Part shown: positions 59,150-64,000 of the stretch, in pieces
Position numbering within the stretch: position 1 is the first letter of the stretch
How the letters are laid out: every line of letters begins with the position of its first letter
Assembly: GCA_021613375.1 (NCBI GenBank)
Contig: CM038715.1
Span: forward strand, 43,657,496 to 43,721,495
Length of the DNA: 64,000 nt
Direction: 5' to 3'
Source of the DNA: Megaleporinus macrocephalus
Lineage: Eukaryota > Chordata > Actinopteri > Characiformes > Anostomidae
Made by a program: the position numbers and the translations under genes
The notes under the pieces: generated by a model
Seen by the model: only the letters and a program-made list of their open reading frames with translations
Told to the model about the DNA's origin: nothing
The model's database searches: none

Positions 59150-60065
59150 TGCACAGTGTACACACAACAACACAGTGTACACACAACAACAACACAGTGT
59201 ACACACAACAACAACACAGTGTACACACAACAGCACAGTGTACACACAACAACACAGTGTACACACAACAACACAGTGTACACACAACAACACAGTGTAC
59301 ACACAACAACAACACAGTGTACACACAACAACACAGTGTACACACAACAACACAGTGTACACACAACAACAACACAGTGTACACACAACAACACAGTGTA
59401 CACACAACAACAACACAGTGTACACACAACAACACAGTGTACACACAACAACACAGTGTACACACAACAACAACACAGTGTACACACAACAACACAGTGT
59501 ACACACAACAACAACAACACAGTGTACACACAACAACACAGTGTACACACAACAACACAGTGTACACACAACAACAACACAGTGTACACACAACAACACA
59601 GTGTACACACAACAACACAGTGTACACACAACAGCACAGTGTACACACAACAACACAGTGTACACACAACAACACAGTGTACACACAACAGCACAGTGTA
59701 CACACAACAGCACAGTGTACACACAACAACAACACAGTGTACACACAACAACACAGTGTACACACAACAACAACACAGTGTACACACAACAACACAGTGT
59801 ACACACAACAACAACACAGTGTACACACAACAACACAGTGTACACACAACAACAACACAGTGTACACACAACAACACAGTGTACACACAACAGCACAGTG
59901 TACACACAACAACAACACAGTGTACACACAACAACACAGTGTACACACAACAACAACACAGTGTACACACAACAACAACACAGTGTACACACAACAACAC
60001 AGTGTACACACAACAACAACACAGTGTACACACAACAACACAGTGTACACACAACAGCACAGTGT
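59150..60065 (+). repeat. 19/22-bp minisatellite (CACAGTGTACACACAACAA)
   Basis: About 45 units; length varies by one or more CAA (19, 22, 25 bp), with a GCA variant. Frames in all directions stay open for about 300 codons (TQCTHNNTVYTQQ) and are artefacts. Confidence 0.97.
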
Positions 60066-60099
60066 GTGTTGGTAAGAGTCTAGATTTTTCCAGTATGTA

Positions 60100-60290
60100 T
60101 GTTGGAGATTAGTTTTAATTAGTCCAGGTGTATATTGGAGAGGGTCTAGATTAGTCTAGATGTATGTTAGAGAGGGTCTAGATTAGTCCATATGTATATT
60201 GGAGAGGGTCTAGATTAGTCCAGGTGTATATTGGAGAGGGTCTAGATTAGTCTAGATGTATGTTAGAGAGGGTCTAGATTAGTCCAATGA
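60100..60290 (+). repeat. About 37-bp tandem repeat, five copies
   Basis: Copies of GAGAGGGTCTAGATTAGTC then CAGGTGTATATTG or TAGATGTATGTTA. Alternation of the two forms suggests a two-unit higher-order repeat. Confidence 0.92.
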
Positions 60291-60334
60291 CTTCCTCCTG
60301 ACATTCTGAACACAGAGGGTAAACCCAGCTCTGT

Positions 60335-62030
60335 TATGGTATTGTGTTTGTTTGTGTTTGTTTGTGTTTGTTTGTGTTTGTTTTTGTTTCTGTTTGTTTC
60401 GGTTTGTTTTTGTTTGTTTCTGTTTGTTTTTGTTTGTTTCTGTTTCTGTTTCTGTTTGTTTTTGCTTGTTTCTGTTTGTTTTTGTTTGTTTTTGTTTGTT
60501 TCTGTTTGTTTCTGTTTCTGTTTGTTTCTGTTTGTTTCTGTTTCTGTTTGTTTCTGTTTGTTTTTGTTTGTTTCTGTTTCTGTTTGTTTGTTTCTGTTTG
60601 TTTTTGTTTGTTTCTGTTTCTGTTTGTTTCTGTTTGTTTTTGTTTGTTTCTGTTTGTTTTTGTTTGTTTCTGTTTGTTTTTGTTTGTTTCTGTTTGTTTC
60701 AGTTTGTTTTTGTTTGTTTCTGTTTGTTTCTGTTTCTGTTTGTTTCTGTTTGTTTCTGTTTGTTTCTGTTTGTTTTTGTTTGTTTCTGTTTGTTTCTGTT
60801 TCTGTGTGTTTCTGTTTGTTTCTGTTTCTGTTTGTTTCAGTTTGTTTTTGTTTGTTTTTGTTTGTTTCTGTTTGTTTCTGTTTGTTTTTGTTTGTTTCTG
60901 TTTGTTTGTTTCTGTTTGTTTTTGTTTGTTTCTGTTTGTTTTTTGTTTGTTTCTGTTTGTTTCTGTTTGTTTTTGTTTGTTTCTGTTTGTTTGTTTCTGT
61001 TTCTGTTTCTGTTTGTTTGTTTTTGTTTGTTTTTGTTTGTTTCTGTTTGTGTCTGTTTCTGTTTGTTCGTTTTCGTTTGTTTCTGTTTGTTTCTGTTTGT
61101 TTCTGTTTCTGTTTGTTTGTTTCTGTTTGTTTCTGTTTCTGTTTGTTCCTGTTTGTTTCTGTTTGTTTCTGTTTGTTTTTGTTTATTTCTGTTTCGGTTT
61201 GTTTGTTTCTGTTTGTTTGTTTTTGTTTGTTTCTGTTTGTTTGTTTTTGTTTGTTTTTGTTCGTTTTCGTTTGTTTCTGTTTGTTTTTGTTTGTTTTTGT
61301 TTGTTTCGGTTTGTTTCTGTTTGTTTTTGTTAGTTTCTGTTTGTTTCTGTTTCTGTTTGTTTGTTTCTGTTTATTTCTGTTTCTGTTTGTTTCTGTTTGT
61401 TTCTGTTTGTTTCTGTTTGTTTTTGTTTATTTCTGTTTCGGTTTGTTTGTTTCTGTTTGTTTGTTTTTGTTTGTTTCTGTTTGTTTGTTTCTGTTTGTTT
61501 TTGTTTGTTTTTGTTTATTTCTGTTTCTGTTTGTTTGTTTCTGTTTGTTTCTGTTTGTTTCTGTTTGTTTGTTTCTGTTTGTTTCTGTTTGTTTTTGTTT
61601 ATTTCTGTTTCTGTTTGTTTGTTTTTTGTTTGTTTTTGTTTGTTTCTGTTTGTTTCTGTTTGTTTGTTTCTGTTTGTGTTTTTTTTCCATTTGTTTCTGT
61701 TTGTTTTTGTTTGTTTCTGTTTGTTTTTTTTATTTCTGTTTCTGTTTGTTTGTTTCTGTTTGTTTCTGTTTGTTTCTGTTTGTTTGTTTCTGTTTGTGTT
61801 TTTTTCCCCGTTTGTTTCTGTTTGTTTTTGTTTGTTTCTGTTTGTTTTTGTTTATTTCTGTTTCTGTTTGTTTGTTTCTGTTTGTTTCTGTTTGTTTCTG
61901 TTTGTTTTTGTTTGTTTGTTTTTGTTTGTTTTTGTTTGTTTCTGTTTGTTTCTGTTTGTTTTTGTTTGTTTTTGTTTATTTCTGTTTCTGTTTGTTTGTT
62001 TCTGTTTGTTTTTGTTTGTTTCTGTTTGTT
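60335..62030 (+). repeat. (GTTTGTTTCTG)n low-complexity array
   Basis: About 1.7 kb made only of GTTTGTTT, TTTCTG and TTTTTG words, basically without A on the top strand. Length-variable 4-, 6- and 10-bp steps. Frames such as FLFVSVCFC (590 codons) imitate transmembrane protein but are artefacts. A slightly larger block with GTTTTTTTCCATTTG / GTTTTTTTCCCCGTTTG repeats near 61676 and 61798. Confidence 0.97.
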
Positions 62031-62430
62031 GGCTGGACCGGCGGAGGAGTGAGCGCGGACCGCGGGTGCTGTAATAGATGGTTCTTGGAGATAGCGGTGA
62101 CTTTCTGACCTTTCGGGAAGGCCGAGCATCTCCTTCCAAGCCGCGTTCCAGCCGCTGCCTCTGGAACGGCTTACGGGCTAATTTGCTCCATCTGCTGGCG
62201 ATTGGCTGGAGTGATAAACACATCCTGTTGTGGTTCAGAGTGGAAGTTCAGAAAATCTAATTCTACACTTCTTGACAGACGCGAGAGGCTCTGGAGCTAC
62301 CAGCTACTCTCCTCCCTGAGTTTCCTCTCCCTGTGAAGAACATTTCAGACACATCTATAAAGGAACGAATTTTACGAGAGGCCGGAGGAACCAGAAACAT
62401 CCTCCGCTCACTGTGAAGTGTGACAAGAAG
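62031..62430. other. No gene recognised
   Basis: Short GC-richer single-copy stretch. Nothing identified. Confidence 0.5.
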
Positions 62431-63955
62431 TCAGAGAGTTCAGTACTCAGAACTGTAAACCTGTAATAACACTGTTATATAGTGTAATAGTGAGAGTACA
62501 GTACTCAGAACTGTAAACCTGTAATAACACTGTTATATAGTGTAATAGTGAGAGTTCAGTACTCAGAACTGTAAACCTGTAATAACACTGTTATATAGTG
62601 TAATAGTGATAGTTCAGTACTCAGAACTGTAAACCTGCAATACACTGTTATATAGTGTAATAGTGATAGTTCAGTACTCAGAACTGTAAACCTGCAATAC
62701 ACTGTTATATAGTGTAATAGTGAGAGTTCAGTACTCAGAACTGTAAACCTGTAATAACACTGTTATATGGTTTAATAGTGATAGTTCAGTACTCAGAACT
62801 GTAAACCTGCAATACACTGTTATGTAATGTAATAGTGAGAGTTCAGTACTCAGAACTGTAAACCTGTAATAACACTGTTATATAGTGTAATAGTGATAGT
62901 TCAGTACTCAGAACTGTAAACCTGTAATAACTCTGTTATATAGTGTAATAGTGATAGTTCAGTACTCAGAAATGTAAACCTGCAATACACTGTTATATAG
63001 TGTAATAGTGATAGCTCAGTACTCAGAACTGTAAACCTGCAATACACTGTTATATAGTGTAATAGTGATAGTTCAGTACTCAGAACTGTAAACCTGTAAT
63101 AACACTGTTATATAGTGTACTAGTCAGAGTTCAGTACTCAGAACTGTAAACCTGTAATAACACTGTTATATAGTGTAATAGTGATAGTTCAGTACTCAGA
63201 ACTGTAAACCTGTAATAACACTGTTATATAGTGTAATAGTGATAGTTCAGTACTCAGAACTGTAAACCTGCAATACACTGTTATATAGTGTAATAGTGAT
63301 AGTTCAGTACTCAGAACTGTAAACCTGTAATAACACTGTTATATAGTGTAATAGTGATAGTTCAGTACTCAGAACTGTAAACCTGTAATAACACTGTTAT
63401 ATAGTGTAATAGTGATAGTTCAGTACTCAGAACTGTAAACCTGTAATAACACTGTTATATAGTGTAATAGTGATAGTTCAGTACTCAGAACTGTAAACCT
63501 GCAATACACTGTTATATAGTGTAATAGTGATAGTTCAGTACTCAGAACTGTAAACCTGTAATAACACTGTTATATAGTGTACTAGTCAGAGTTCAGTACT
63601 CAGAACTGTAAACCTGTAATAACACTGTTATATAGTGTAATAGTGAGAGTTCAGTACTCAGAACTGTAAACCTGTAATAACACTGTTATATAGTGTACTA
63701 GTGAGAGTTCAGTACTCAGAACTGTAGACCTGTAATAACACTGTTATATAGTGTAATAGTGAGAGTTCAGTACTCAGAACTGTAAACCTGTAATAACACT
63801 GTTATATGGTGTAATAGTGAGAGTTCAGTACTCAGAACTGTAAACATGTAATAACACTGTTATAAAGTGTAATAGTGAGAGTTCAGTACTCAGAACTGTA
63901 AACCAGTAATAACACTGTTATATAGTGTAATAGTGAGAGTTCAGTACTCAGAACT
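62431..63955 (+). repeat. 58-bp minisatellite (TTCAGTACTCAGAACTGTAA)
   Basis: About 26 units of TTCAGTACTCAGAACTGTAA, ACCTGTAATAACACTGTTAT, ATAGTGTAATAGTGATAG. There are two main forms: CTGTAATAACACTG (58 bp) and CTGCAATACACTG (1-2 bp shorter). Confidence 0.97.
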
Positions 63956-64000
63956 TTACATACCCTGAACCTCAAACTCTGTTTTTCAGATACAAATCCT

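Noticed and set aside
60336..62108. 590-codon hydrophobic frame as a membrane protein
   Set aside because: It is a direct translation of (GTTTGTTTCTG)n in any frame; hydrophobicity reflects T-rich codons.
1..64000. tRNA, rRNA or microRNA genes
   Set aside because: I looked for cloverleaf A/B-box words and conserved rRNA phrases and saw none convincing; a covariance-model scan (tRNAscan-SE, Infernal) would be needed for certainty.

Overview
This is eukaryotic, vertebrate DNA, almost certainly from a ray-finned fish. The evidence is two intron-containing TGF-beta/BMP ligand genes with GT-AG splice sites, Tc1-like transposon remnants of the kind common in teleosts, fish-type retrotransposon tails, and many simple and minisatellite repeats. 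Several interspersed repeats resemble ones I associate with otophysan fishes (characins, catfishes, knifefishes), but that narrower placement is only an inference. I see no bacterial, plasmid or phage features.

Only two protein genes can be supported, both on the minus strand. gdf2 (BMP9) lies at 5465-8430 in two exons, 409 aa. gdf10 (BMP3b) lies at 14822-17996 in three exons, 415 aa. The splice phases join cleanly in both. Each encodes a signal peptide, a prodomain and a seven-cysteine cystine-knot domain. The two genes are also neighbours in mammals, so this is a conserved linkage. gdf10 lies upstream of gdf2 in the same orientation, with 6.4 kb between the coding regions. Both are secreted signalling ligands; nothing here suggests they are transcribed together.

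The rest of the window is dominated by tandem repeats. By my boundaries about 34 of 64 kb is minisatellite or microsatellite, in more than 25 arrays with units from 4 to about 58 bp. The largest are at 22.3-25.5 kb (12-bp unit), 26.8-29.8 kb (11 bp), 31.4-33.2 kb (8 bp), 34.2-36.4 kb and 52.9-56.0 kb (21 bp, opposite orientations), 39.4-41.0 kb with 41.8-43.1 kb (one 56-bp unit in inverted orientation), and 60.3-62.0 kb (TTTGTTTCTG-like). Long open frames cross many arrays only because unit lengths are multiples of three or the units lack stops; I treat none as genes.

Between arrays lie transposon pieces. A short element of about 350 bp with imperfect terminal inverted repeats (here the 'ACAGTGG element') occurs as whole or partial copies at about 0.25, 2.8, 2.9, 15.5, 15.8, 36.4, 38.4 and 57.6 kb. 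There are also a Tc1-like pseudogene (44.0-45.0 kb), a Tc1-like end (10.4 kb), retrotransposon tails, and probable reverse-transcriptase scraps.

The most interesting structural signal is that the 21-bp minisatellite is essentially the terminal repeat of the ACAGTGG element and is fused to that element in two places. The 11-bp array at 26.8-29.8 kb likewise resembles sequence inside the repeat that follows it. Transposon ends appear to have seeded minisatellite expansion here. I found no new enzyme system or operon-like system. From 18.1 to 64.0 kb I see no coding exon of any recognised host gene.
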